A stretch of 64,000 nucleotides of DNA from Spirometra erinaceieuropaei (taxonomy: Eukaryota > Platyhelminthes > Cestoda > Diphyllobothriidea > Diphyllobothriidae): assembly GCA_902702965.1 (NCBI GenBank), contig CACRXP010000422.1:460856-524855 (forward strand), in the 5' to 3' direction. A program made the position numbers and the translations under genes. Positions 34,256 through 45,300 of this stretch are shown in pieces (position 1 is the first letter of the stretch; each line of letters begins with the position of its first letter). The notes under the pieces were generated by a model. That model was not told where the DNA came from and searched no databases. It was given only the letters and a program-made list of their open reading frames with translations.

Positions 34256-34841
34256 GTGAGTGCTGCCGCTCTGACATTTGCACAACTGCTGCTGTTGCAC
34301 CTGTGCCACCAACTACAAAGAAAATTTTAAATATCAAACCGTCCTCTTGCGTCAGCGCAGTCTTAGTTCGGTCCTCGTGCATTGCGTCAGTTGTCAACTA
34401 TTTAGTTTATGTTGTTCAGTCACTCGCGATGCGGACGGCAGGTTTTTCCGGCCGAATAGGTCTGACCGTAAATGGTGGAATGCAAGTTCCTGGAATTAGC
34501 CATGCCGAGGTCATCTGAAGTTGACAACGTGGCCGAACTACGCAAAAGCCCACGTAACATTAAGTCACCTCAAATTTGGATAGCTTTGTGGGCGAAGAAT
34601 TTGTGAAGACGACGGCTATTTCCTTTTTCGTGGCCGTGGTTCAGTCAAAGAGGTAGTTCATCTCCTATTTTTCAATTAACCTATTAGTTAGACTGTCAGG
34701 TTTCTGCTGTACAGATGGTATGGGTGTGCTCCTCGACTGAGCTGCGGAATTCATCGTAGGAATTAATTATTTTCAGTTTTTTTTTGTCGGACAAGAGTGA
34801 ACTAAGCTACCCTTAAAAATCTCAATCGTTAGTTTGACACA

Positions 34842-35803
34842 GTGAGTGATCGACCTCATGAAATATTGGCTGAAATTCTTAAATGCGTTTTCGATTAGGA
34901 AGAATTACTCAAGCGCGGTGGCAAAACTGATTTTTTTGTGGCAAAGTTCTCTAGTGTTTCGGACTGGGCAGGACGTCAGCTTTTGAATTCACTGCTTTTA
35001 AATATCTCGTAGAAATCGTATTCGGTTAAAAATGACAACTTAAGTAGAATGTATTTTCCACATTTATTTTTGATGAGCTCGCAAATTCAAATATATTTAA
35101 TAGAAACCACAAACAAAAATGTGCTTTCTTTCAGTCGTTTGATAGAGAATCACGTCATCTTTATGCTTTATGCTCGAAGAATGAGTATAATTAGGTTTCG
35201 AAAAGTTTCTAATTATAAGATTCATACAGCGACGCACCTGTCTGTTTAACACTGCTCCTCATGAAATGTGCAACATGGTCCGCATCCATTGCAAAATGTT
35301 ATGGATCATACATAGTATCTTTTTAAAGGCATAAAAGAATGTGATTTCCTTTACTCGAAAGGCATGCACCTTGTAGACTGAAATCACTAAGCGCTAATGC
35401 AAAGGCTGAGCAGGCTCCAAATAATTCGGGAATTAGAAATTTTTTTAGAGCCTAATTATACTCCTTTTTCAAACATTAAATATAAAGACGATGTGATTCT
35501 CTATCAAGTGGCTGTAAGAAAGCGTATTTTTATTCGGAGTTTCTACAAAATACATTTGAATTTTCAAGACCATCGAAAATCATTGTAAAAATGCATGCAA
35601 CTTCAGCAGTCATTTTTACCGAGTACGGTTTCTATAGAAGATTAAAATATAGAGCATTCAAAAAGTTGACATGCCTAAGAGTTCGAAATATATTAGGACT
35701 AGGTCGCATCATAATGAAGATTTCAACCCCACCAAAGTAAACCTTCTTAATCGAAAACACATTTCAGAATTTCAGCCAACATTTCATGAGATCGGTCACT
35801 CAC
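34842..35803. mobile_element. Fold-back element FB7, complete (962 bp)
   Basis: Left end GTGAGTGATCGACCTCATGA, right end …TTCATGAGATCGGTCACTCAC. Arms are inverted throughout, including the blocks AAATGCGTTTTCGATTAGG, GCTTTTGAATTCAC and the ATATATTTAATAGAAACCAC arm. It is the same subfamily as FB6 and lies in the intron after the kinesin exon ending at 34255. Confidence 0.85.
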
Positions 35804-35970
35804 CGCATTTGTCTCGGTCTACCCACGTCCATAGGGGAATCGAACAGTGAGGACTTCAACAGGTGACCAAGGCTACCACGGCCTGCTGAAACCAATTAAA
35901 ATAGTGTACTAGTACGATGAGTACTCTCCCAGAAACGTACCCACGCTGTCTGTACTGCAAAAGCTTGCAT

Positions 35971-36095
35971 GGTCGGACCTTATTTCGTAGCCATGCCTGC
36001 AGTCGACAAACCAATGCATAACCCCTAACCCCAAACCCCCAGCCTTAACCTCTAACCTTAAACCCCTACCCCGGACCCCTAACCCCTAACAAAAT
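35971..36095 (+). repeat. CCCCTAAC-rich degenerate repeat with conserved left flank
   Basis: Left flank GGTCGGACCTTATTTCGTAG recurs at 62492 in front of another CCCTAA-type core. The core at 36017-36091 reads as CCCCTAAC, CCCCAAAC and CTTAACC variants. Short relative of the E-type elements, without their TIRs. Confidence 0.6.
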
Positions 36096-37384
36096 AGGAT
36101 TTTGCCGCTTGCAGTGCTGGTAATTGCTTGTGCAAAAATTAAAGGACGTATGACCCGCTTCATCCAGTTTTTGATCGTTCCACAAAACTGGGGTATATAC
36201 AAGAAAGGTAGAATTTGTAGCCCGGCATCGTTAGAAAAAGCTTCATTTTCATACTCAAGTCCGCTCCGTGTTCGGTGCGTACGGAAAATTACTGAAAGAC
36301 GACAGGCTGTGCATGATATCTGCAATTATGTGCGTTCTTGGTAATTCACACTCTGATAAAGACTCCAATGTTTTCGGCTGCAGCCCAGAGTTATCTCTAC
36401 CTTTCCCCTGAGTACAAAAGTCCGTTCACACCTACGTTCGCTCTGATAAGACTAATACCCGTAGGAGGGTAACGTTTTTTTCTCGTCTTGCACTGTACAA
36501 AGTAACGCGCCTCACATATCACGGGCATTGCGGCCCACAATTGTGACTGTACTACTTAAAAGATGTAGGATTTCGTTTTCGTTTCTCATGAACAAAATAG
36601 AATACTTCAGATGATCTGATACGCTTTAACGGCAGAATGTGTGCTGAGATCAAAGAACACCGGATGATTACTTTCCAGCATCTCCATACCCCAACCATTT
36701 CGAATGAATGTCTTATCCCTTAAATTTGCCTAGATGTAACGTTTTATTTAATCGTCCGCCTGTTATCCATAATACAGTAAGGCTTGGGACGCCCATTCGG
36801 CTTCTCCACACGGCAGTGAAAGCCACTTTGTCTTCCTCGTTCGCATCCGTTCCATCTGTCTATCATCAGCAACGGGAAAATTTCTGGCAAACTGCGAATC
36901 GAAACCCGTTTCTATGCATGGATTCCTCATATTCTGTGACCTAGCGAGTTTTGAGCGAACAGACCGGATGACCAATGCTCCGAAATGCGGCAAATCTGCC
37001 CCCGGCGGTTGTGGATCCGGCGACGCGTAAGTTACTGATTTCTAGCTTTGTGTACGCTGTGCTAAATCTACACAAAGGCCTAATCGTTTGCCAAAAAGTT
37101 TTTTACCTTGTAGACGGAAACTGCTATCTGAAGGTAAAAACCAGAATTTGTAGTTTAAAAATTCAAATTGGCGAATTCCTGTTTTCAGCAACTCGCTAAC
37201 AGACTAGTACAACAGTATGAAGGCTGGCAACAGGAGTCGTGGACAGGGTGTGTAAATATCGCAGAGCGCATTCATACTCCTCGTTTCCACGTTGGTCATT
37301 GGACTTGGGGAGGGGTAGGAGGTAGGGTGTGAGCGATATCTGTAGATTAAACACCCGGAGTGCCTGTGATTGTCATTAGAGGGT
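36096..37384. other. No recognised gene
   Basis: A stretch at 36962-37027, between a GAACAG acceptor-like and a GTAAGT donor-like site, is open in two frames but matches no kinesin motif expected here. Left unassigned. Confidence 0.35.
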
Positions 37385-37560
37385 TGAGGTGGCGTTCCTT
37401 CCAAACGGGCCACGTGGAAGTTGCGCTGGACCAATACGCGGGACATATCGGATTCTGGCGGGCGTTATCAGAATGTTCACCATAGCAAATGCCAACGTCA
37501 ATTGCAGTGCAAATGCGATTCCCAGGTGGCATATCAAAAGAAGAAGAGGCGTTCACCGGG
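37385..37560 (-). repeat. Repeat C, copy 5 (reverse, end fragment)
   Basis: CCAAACGGGCCACGTGGAAG and TTCTGGCGGGCGTTATCAGA match, in reverse, the end block of repeat C at 39945-40035. Confidence 0.6.
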
Positions 37561-37904
37561 AGGGGTTTGTTGGAGGTTCGACGTTTCGAGTATTTGATTC
37601 GTCTATCCTGCGCACAGCTCCCCTTATACGGCGCACTTTGTTTAATGCGTGACCCGCCAATGCCGCCTGTGTGGCTTCATCCAACCCGCTTGTCACCGTG
37701 ACCTCGATCACCCCCTGTCGGCCACGATATCTGACGGCCCCGATTGGCCCGCGCCGTGACTGCCCCCCGTTAAGAAGGTTCGTAAAGTCTGATAGGGGGG
37801 AGGCAAATTGATGTGGCGGTTGAGAGACCAGTCAGTGGACATACAGGCTTCTTGCACTGGCCTTGCTGTATGATCACCGCCCCGGCCCAAAATCTCAATG
37901 GCGT

Positions 37905-38300
37905 CAAAGTTGAAGATGTGTCTCGGACTTTGGGTCCAACCTTCGCACAGCCAACTTATGCTCGTGCATTCGCGTTTGCAGCCGTCGGCCGGTTTCCCCA
38001 ACGTTGTTGCACCTTCTGCAGTTGCATTGAAGTCGGTATACAACGGCTGACATCTACTGCTTACGGATCGGATCTTCTGGCCGCATCACTTGCCGGCGGA
38101 TTATTGAGTCAGGGTTGTGGGCAACGCCTATTCCGACTGGCACGAGGGATCTAGCAACGGCTTCGGAGACCCCTTTTAATGTACGGAATGCGCAGGACTT
38201 CCCAATCTCTGAAGATGGGTAGACTAACCAACTACTCGAAGCGTTGGACCCCCAGTAAATCCCTCCCGGTAAACGCTTCTTCTTATTTTGAAATGCCAAC
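37905..38300 (-). pseudogene. GIY-YIG endonuclease fragment of a Penelope-like element, copy 1
   Basis: In minus-strand frames broken by a stop and shifts, it reads a lead-in VAHNPDSIIRRQVMRPEDPI, then a GIY-YIG-like segment with the Y-V-G-E-T-G-R-x-L-Q-T-R core and an MHEHKLAVRRLDPKS tail. This is the 3' end of a second Penelope-like family, distinct from the element at 23321-24760. The 37914-38130 part is nearly identical to 38832-39050. Confidence 0.75.
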
Positions 38301-38625
38301 GTTTCGGGGTGCGGTGGCAGACCCAGTTGTTGTCATTGGTGTTGCCCAGTGGAACACTTGGGGTCGTCTCCAATGTTGTTGTTGGTGGTGAAAATCCTGG
38401 TCATTTTTGTGTGCACCAGGGGATGTGGTGTAGAGCGCCAAGGTGCGGGCTTGACCGTGCCGTCCACCTGCGCCCTCCCCGCTTCCAGTTTTCTTAACTC
38501 TAGCCTGACACCGGGTCCAGTTAGGGGGAGGAGTGAGATAGTGCGGTAGATGCTGTGCAAGCCTACTTTCACTATAAACTACCTCACGTGCAGGTCACCG
38601 TGTCTGCTTCACCTACCGGTAACGA
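38285..38625 (-). repeat. Repeat C, copy 6 (reverse)
   Basis: Reverse complement carries CAAGCCCGCACCTTGGCGCT, the CATCTACCGCAC-type block and the terminal GAAACGTTGGCATTT block. Confidence 0.7.
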
Positions 38626-38695
38626 CAGTCGAAGTGTCGGGCGGCGTGCGATTACCGGCCGACATCGGTGTTGACCAGGGAAATAGAAAGTTTGT

Positions 38696-38831
38696 GCCAA
38701 CGTCTTCTAAGAAAGCGCTGGATCCCCTGACCTAGTCACCACCGTCTCCACTGTTTCCAACATTCACTGAGGGAGGCATTTGCCAGTTTGATTTTTAAAG
38801 CGTTACATGGGAATATTGACAGAACTTTGTA
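38696..38831 (+). repeat. 136-bp direct repeat, unit 1
   Basis: CCAACGTCTTCTAAGAAAGC through GGGAATATTGACAGAACTTT recurs at 39297-39433 with few changes. Confidence 0.8.
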
Positions 38832-39050
38832 GATGTGTCTCGGACTTTGGGTCCAACCTTCGCACAGCCAACTTATGCTCGTGCATTCGCGTTTGCAGCC
38901 GTCGGCCGGTTTCCCCAACGTATTTGCACCTTCTGCAGTTGCATTGAAGTCGGTATACAACGGCTGACATCTGTTGCATACGGATCGGATCTTCTGGCCG
39001 CATCACTTGCCGGCGGATTATTGAGTCAGGGCTGTGGGCAACACCTGGAG
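38832..39050 (-). pseudogene. GIY-YIG endonuclease fragment, copy 2
   Basis: Minus strand reads VVYRLQCNCRRCKYVGETGR followed by RLQTRMHEHKLAVRRLDPKS. This is the GIY-YIG core: a tyrosine strand, Y-V-G-E-T and a conserved arginine. The frame is intact across about 55 residues here, unlike copy 1. It ends abruptly near 38832, at the edge of the 136-bp repeat, so the unit was duplicated as part of a larger block. Confidence 0.8.
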
Positions 39051-39292
39051 GCAGGTTAAGTGATAAATTTAGGGTTAGCGTTAGCTTTATAAGTACGTTT
39101 AAGATTTAGGTTTACTTCTGAGATTTCGGCTATGCTTACCTTTAGGTCTGGAGTTTTGATGCCCGGTATGTTCTGTCAGCCAGGTTCTTTGTGGGGATTC
39201 TAGCCTGCACTTAATCCCGCGGCAGATTTATCAAACATCAGGTTGACTTTTTCGTTCCAGCCGCGGCTACTTTTTGGCATCCCCCTTCGGTT
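39048..39292 (+). repeat. Dispersed repeat with TTAGGG-like segment, copy 1
   Basis: TGGAGGCAGGTTAAGTGATA through GGCATCCCCCTTCGGTTT is about 95 percent the same by eye as 41363-41609. Confidence 0.8.
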
Positions 39293-39296
39293 TGGT

Positions 39297-39433
39297 ACCA
39301 ACGTCTTCTAAAAAAGCGCTGGATCCCCTGACCTAGTCACCACCGTCTCCACTGTTTCCAATATTCACCGAGGGAGGCATTTTCCAGTTTGATTTTTAAT
39401 GCAAAACATGGGAATATTGACAGAACGTTGTAG
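39297..39433 (+). repeat. 136-bp direct repeat, unit 2
   Basis: Second unit of the repeat at 38696-38831. Confidence 0.8.
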
Positions 39434-39589
39434 TTTATTAAGCAGTACTGCGTAGGCCAAATTTTAAGTCCTTTTGTTTACTCAGAAGAAATCTAATCCA
39501 AATTCACTTCAATCGGGTGGGGGTGACTTGATTTAACCCATCGCGAACCAAAGAGTCACGTCAGAGACAAAAGGCTCGTTTCGATCTTT

Positions 39590-40035
39590 TACATGGCAGT
39601 TGGGTCGTTGATTCCGACGATGTCCACAGTGCGCTACACAACAGGGGGCAGCAGAGACGGTGACTTTTGCGTGAATTGGTTTATAGTAATAGCAGACTGG
39701 CACAGCATCTACCGCATCCTCTCCTCTTCCCCCACCTGGACCCGATGTCAAGACAGAGTCAAGAAAACTGGAAGCGTGGGACGGCGCAGGCGGATGGCAC
39801 GGTCAAGCCCGCACCTTTGCGTCCCACTCCGCACCCCCTAGTCCACACAACAACTGACCAGTATTTTAACCAACAACAACAATGGGGGGATGGCAAGAAC
39901 GACGTCTGGCGGCGACCGGATCTGCCATAGCACCCCGAAACGTTGACATTTGTTATGGTGTGCAATCTTATAACGCCTGCCAGAATACGGTATGGTCGCC
40001 GTGTTGGTCCAGCACATCTACCACGTGGCCCGTTT
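39590..40035 (+). repeat. Repeat C, copy 7 (nearly full length)
   Basis: Landmarks GCATCTACCGCATCCTCTCC, GATGTCAAGACAGAGTCAAG, GGTCAAGCCCGCACCTTTGC, TTTTAACCAACAACAACAAT and CCCGAAACGTTGACATTTGT occur in order, giving the best view of the family. Repeat C has no open reading frame conserved between copies. Confidence 0.75.
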
Positions 40036-40059
40036 GGGGGGGGGGGAGGGCATTTTTTG

Positions 40060-41169
40060 CATAGTAGCGTAAATAGTGACGTCTTTCGGGTGTACAGTGT
40101 TCAAACACAAAATGCATTAATATAAAGTCATATTAAAAGAATTTTTAAACGATAGCGGTCCGACGAAAATAAAGCCACATCTAACATGTTAGATCCTCCG
40201 TAAATCTGGCACAGGACAGTCTTTAACGAGGAAAGTAAGCCTAACTTGGATGGTCCGTCGAGCACATGTTCAACGAGTTTGATATCTGATCTGATGAACT
40301 TGCGTTTCTCGCAGGAAGTTGACAACTGTGACTTAAAAAATTATGCACTTGCGTGATTTTTGAGTAGGACAGCCGGTGCTTACCTAGGTGAGCATATTAG
40401 AATAATTTAAATTGGCAGTAGGGATATCAGCTAAGTTCGGCTACCCAGTCGGCGCAAAATATTTATTGTGAAGCGAAACGTGAGAGCCGTATTTCATTAT
40501 AAATGGCGCACAAGTATATTTCATATTTTGCTTTAAGTACCACACAAGTTTTAATCAACAATTAGTGTGCGGGTAGGGAAAGAATGGGATAATCAATCAA
40601 TTGTTTAACTCAAGTGCATTTTATCAAATTTGTATTTTTTAAACTGCATACTGCGCATAATAAAAAAGATTGCTTAAGATTTACTTGCCAGCATTAACAC
40701 ATGCCGTGCAGAAATTCCGAAGAATATTTGAAGCCCGCGTCGATGCCAGTAGAAACACTACAATGCAAGTGGCCTACTAATTATTTCGGGTTAAGCCCAT
40801 GTCTGAACTGGAACCTAACCCTTTTAAATCACCATATAAAGTCACGAATTGATTTGTAAAAACTGCCAAAATTTTATTTAAAGCAGGTGACTCCATAGTT
40901 TGGTGGCGGTGCATTCAAACCTTTAGTCCCATTAGCATTGAAAGGGAACGACATTTTGTTTCAAACAAAGGGGTTACCTGAATTAAACTTACAGGTTTGT
41001 TACGCTGTCCTGGTCCCAAGTGTTAGCGAAATGTGGGCATTACAAGTAGGCCGAAGGAGGATGCTGAAACCGTATGTGGGAAAGTAACTAGAGCTAAAAC
41101 GGAAAAGGGCATCTTGATGTTGCGGTTAAGAGGCAGGGTTCATTTAAGTGTTTGGGCCACTGTCAGGCT
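40060..41169. other. No recognised gene
   Basis: AT-rich intron-like sequence between repeat C and the TTAGGG-like region. Confidence 0.4.
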
Positions 41170-41609
41170 GACAATTGAGTTTAGGTTTAGGGTTTGTGTT
41201 AAATTAAAGAGTTCCGGTTAGAATAACGGTTTGGATTGCGTTTAATGTTAAGACTGGTATCAGAGTTAGTGATAAGTCTAGGGTAAGGATTAGTGTTGGG
41301 GTTAGGGTTTGAGTCAGCGTTAAGGTTAAGCTTAGGACTAGTGCTAGGGTGTATGGTAAGTCTGGAGGCAGGTTACGTGATAAATTTAGGGTTAGCGTTA
41401 GCTTTATAAGTACGTTTAAGATTTAGGTTTACTTCTGAGATTTCGGCTATGCTTACATTAGGTCTGGAGTATTAATGCCCGGTAGGTTCTGTTAGCCAGG
41501 TCCTTTGTGGGGATTCTAGTCTGCATTTAATCACGCGGCAGATTTATCAAACACCAGGTTGACTTTTTCGTTCCAGCCGTGGCTACTTTTCGGCATCCCC
41601 CTTCGGTTT
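41170..41609 (+). repeat. Degenerate TTAGGG-like array and dispersed repeat copy 2
   Basis: 41170-41460 consists largely of GTTAGGG/GTTAAGG/TTTAGGG variants (for example GGTTAGGGTTTGAGTCAGCG). The part from 41363 is the second copy of the repeat at 39048-39292. It lies only 170 bp upstream of a kinesin exon. Confidence 0.75.
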
Positions 41610-41778
41610 ACTTTAATTTGAATGCCTACGTAATCAACGCTTACTGTATTAAATCGTTTTGGAAATTCTACCGGAATTTGTATACGGAAAACGTTATAGA
41701 AGAAAGAGGCCATTTCTTAAATATTACTTATTTATGTATGATCACCTTTCTTACTGAGATGGCATATTTAACTTTCAG

Positions 41779-42019
41779 GAATTTTGACAAATCGGGTGTT
41801 GTACTCGGTCGCGTATTGGATGCTCTCCGACACAATACCAATTATCCTCGATGTCGACTCCCCGTTCCGTTCCGGGACTCTAAGCTGACCCACCTCCTGA
41901 AACCGGCACTCGCCAAGGAACCGCGATGCGTACTGATAACAACAATTTCCCTAAGTGCATGCAATTTTACAGCTTCCTACAGAAGCCTGAAATTGGCCTC
42001 ATGTGCTGTCCATTCGTAA
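41779..42019 (+). CDS. Kinesin motor domain exon (helix 4 to helix 6)
   Basis: Reads NFDKSGVVLGRVLDALRHN, then PVPFRDSKLTHLL, then a strand LITTISLSACNF and SLKLASCAVHS. These correspond to the kinesin NKSLxALGxVIxAL helix, the VPYRDSKLTRLL motif, the S-P-x-x-x-N-x-x-E-T-L-x-T-L strand-helix and the end of the motor. The acceptor is TTTCAG at 41778; the exon enters needing two bases. It either terminates at TAA 42017-42019, with AATAAA at 42053-42058, or splices out at GTAAAC (42016). DKS instead of NKS and ITT-ISLSA instead of ANVSPS are divergent. Resembles kinesin-10; exact class uncertain. Confidence 0.8.
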
Positions 42020-42052
42020 ACGACAAAGCGACAGCCTATTGTATGTTCTCCA

Positions 42053-42058
42053 AATAAA
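42053..42058 (+). terminator. Candidate polyadenylation signal of the kinesin gene
   Basis: AATAAA 34 bases after the in-frame TAA at 42017-42019. If used, the transcript would end with the motor domain and lack a tail. An alternative donor overlaps the stop, so this may be chance. Confidence 0.3.
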
Positions 42059-42174
42059 AATATGGAAGGTGAACTGCTGCTTTCGTATCGTCATCTGTTT
42101 AAAGATTACGTCCCCCCGTATAGAACACGCATCGTGTTCGACCTTCGACATGTCTGATTCACATTGAGTTTAGA

Positions 42175-42380
42175 AATGTCTGTCCGAGTTCGTGCACTTT
42201 CTTTGACCGATGCGTACAACCAGATACCGACCCACAAAGATGTCTTCGATCCATTCGAGGAAGCCATCAGTGATCCCTATTTTTTCTAGCTTATATAACG
42301 TTCTCTGGTGTGGCACGATGTCGACCAAAAGCAACCGAATCAGAAATATCCCAAGACATACAAGTGGTTATGGCGTATTG
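42175..42380 (-). pseudogene. Non-LTR retrotransposon RT fragment
   Basis: Minus-strand frame reads VDIVPHQRTLYKLEKIGITD followed by GFLEWIEDIFVGRYLVV. This is the segment just after RT motif A (AFDxVPHxRLLxKLxxxGI…WIxDFL) of CR1/Jockey-type LINEs. Short, frame-disrupted relic adjacent to the kinesin exon. Confidence 0.7.
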
Positions 42381-42399
42381 AAAAAAATCTGGATTGCTG

Positions 42400-45300
42400 G
42401 CATCTCAGCGCAAGTAGTGCCATAGGAAAGGCTCTATGGTCACTATGAATGCAAATTCCCACCTTCGATAGAGGTGGAAACCGTTAAATGGTGCGATACG
42501 TCAGAAGAGTTTCTCGACCACGATGGTTAATGTAAGTGTACAGAGGTGTCAACTTGACAGTTCGGGTGCATTTGGACGAATGAGGCACAATTGTTCAGCA
42601 TATGGATAGCTAGTGCGGATAAAAGCAGACATTTGAAAAAAGGTTACGCGCAAGTTATGACACTAGGCTTTTTTCCTACTGCCCAAGGCGTCCGAAAAGC
42701 TGCATACGCTTTCTATACTGATGAATCTTTATTTCGGAAGACAAGCCCTAAGAGAGTTTTTATTGGCGGAAAGATGCTGGAACGAAAATTGTCTTTAGAT
42801 CGCTGCACTGGACGTCTTTCGGTTTACTATCCACAATATTTCAGGGGAGAGTGACCATATTCATGGGCAAAACAGTCACAATATGATCGAATTTAATTCC
42901 CTCCATAGTGATCCATTGCGTGCACTCAAATCGCACATATGTTGTTGTATCCAGCTGGTCAACGCTTGGAATTCTCCACGCCCTCCTCTCAAGTGCTTCC
43001 ACAATTGGCCGCTGTTAACATTCCCCTTCCCCTTTTTGTAACCCTTTTGCAAGCGTGATCGTCGTTCTTTTAATTAACTAGTATTATATTCTGACCTTGA
43101 GCTGGGAATTCGATTTGCTCGGACGGTAACAAAGGAATTCTTTGTCAAGGATATCCATTGTTGAGGTTTGTGCGTTTTTTATTACTTTATTCTATCAATA
43201 GTACCGTATAAACACCGAAATCTGTTTTGGCTTATACGCGTCACTCGACTGACAAGGAATTCTACATATGTTTTGGATGTCAGGACTGTAAATGTTGCTT
43301 TTCGACTGATTAGAAAGCAGCGTCTGTCGGAGCTCTGTGGCTGGCACGTCCTTGCTATCCGGCAAATGCAGCGCTAATATTGGTTAAGAAGTGATCAAAG
43401 CGTCTAGGTAACAAAAAAGGAACCGATGAATACCACAGGCACAGATTCCGTAGGGTACTCATATATTCTAACGAAATACTGAAGCACACTTGCTCCACAG
43501 AAGGCGATCTGGAAAAAAAGGGATTATACGGCCTCTAGGCAGACGAATAGAATTAATATGCCTGGTCTATTGACGCGGTCCCAGTTAACAGAAACACATG
43601 AGCCACGAGATGGCGTTGTGCGTAAGAATCTTTTAGAAGAGCTGTGTAAACGATAGCACAGATCTTAAGTGTCACTAAAAAAACCCTGCAACATCCTGTA
43701 GGATACATTCGACGAGGATGAAAGCTTGTCTCTTGTTCATGATATGACTTGACAAATTTGATATCCTAATAAACAATTTTAAATCCAGTTTATGCTTCTT
43801 TCCAAAGTGTGGATAACACAAACCTTAGGTTAAAATCTAACTGCATGCTGCAGATTAAGACAACATCAGATATTTGAAACTGCTAGTGGCCATTGACTCA
43901 GTACCGGATGGACAAGAAAGTCCCCTCACTCTGACAGACCTTTGACGTGTCATCTCATCAGGCATACTGCACAAATTCATGGTCACAGTACCTGGCTTTG
44001 CACACCGAAGTCAATCCCGTGTTTCAAACGGGACACTTCAAATGGAATACACTTTCATATGGTTTTGATTTCTACACTGTTAATGAATGCAACTCGAATA
44101 CCCAGCAATGTGATAGTTATATAAATGTCAAACTTACCTTCCAATTTACCCATAACTTTTGCTAACATGACCTTGTCTGCATGTTATGAGGACTGGCTGT
44201 GCACGCCTCATAAGCGTTCTTCTGAAAACAACATCGATTTGCTTAGGTTCCGTCTACTGTAAATGAGAGAAAAACGAACGAAAGCGTATTGATTTTACCT
44301 TGTCTCAATGACATTTTAGGGAAGACAGACGCCTATGATTTTCTCTGGATGTTTCATAGTGTCCTATTCAGCGCAGAAGTCATTCTTTGGATTTGCTGTC
44401 AGGCTAAGACGGAGTTTCATACGCTGTTATCATGACGAAAAGGAACAAATTGAACATTTTCACAGGCGTATCTGTATTTTTAATACTTTCCATAAGATTA
44501 TTGCTTTTTTCTGCAAGTTTAAGAATGTCCCTTCGCATAAGTTCTCTAACATTCTATAAGTAGTGGAAACCAGCCTGCTCAAAGATCAGTCCTGGTCTGC
44601 AAAATAGGCGAGGTGATGTCCAAGCAAACTGTAATTCAAAGGAGCATGGCCGAGAGACTAAGGCGAGTGCGATAGATTTCGAGTTCACCAGCAGATCCCT
44701 GGTGAAGTTTTTGCATGAAGATGGGAATAAACATGATAAATGGTCGTTCACCCACTTTGCATGTGGAGTGGAAGTGTTGAAGTAGGACGGTCGACAGTCC
44801 AAAGTTTCCCTTTTCAAAGGTCGGGCATGTTTGAATCACCAGACAAGATTAACTACGACAAAAGAGCGTGCGCAAAGACCAGCGCACCCAACCGCGTAGC
44901 ATGTGAGATTGTAGTCAGAACACGAGTATAGGAATATTAGTGAGCATCACGGCGTCTGGGAGGCGAGGGTTGATTTGCACGCGCATATGCAGTGCTTAAC
45001 ATGTGTGCTAGGCTAACTGAAGTCGATAGGGGTAAGAGTGACGCTGACGACCGGGGAAGCAGACAGCGGTATTACCTTCCGCCTAGACCGACAACCGCTG
45101 TAATAGCGACACCATGGGTCAATGCAATGTCAAAGCTTGTAAGCAATAAATCGATCGCCAGAGTACACGTGACAACCACTATAAGTGGTGCTGACTTCCG
45201 TGACACTGTAAGATTTGAGGTCAGGGACGGTGGTGATGCTTGAAAAAGAAAACAGTTGGGAAGGCGAATGTCCAAGAGATAGAAAAGTCAGAACGCTTAG

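Noticed and set aside
34256..34520. Kinesin SSRSH-type switch I exon directly after the exon ending at 34255
   Set aside because: A short SVLVRSSC-like stretch is present, but flanking residues and frame do not fit the kinesin pattern.
36962..37027. Short exon-like block between an acceptor-like and a GTAAGT site
   Set aside because: Open in more than one frame, but the peptide matches nothing expected; splice sites alone are weak evidence.
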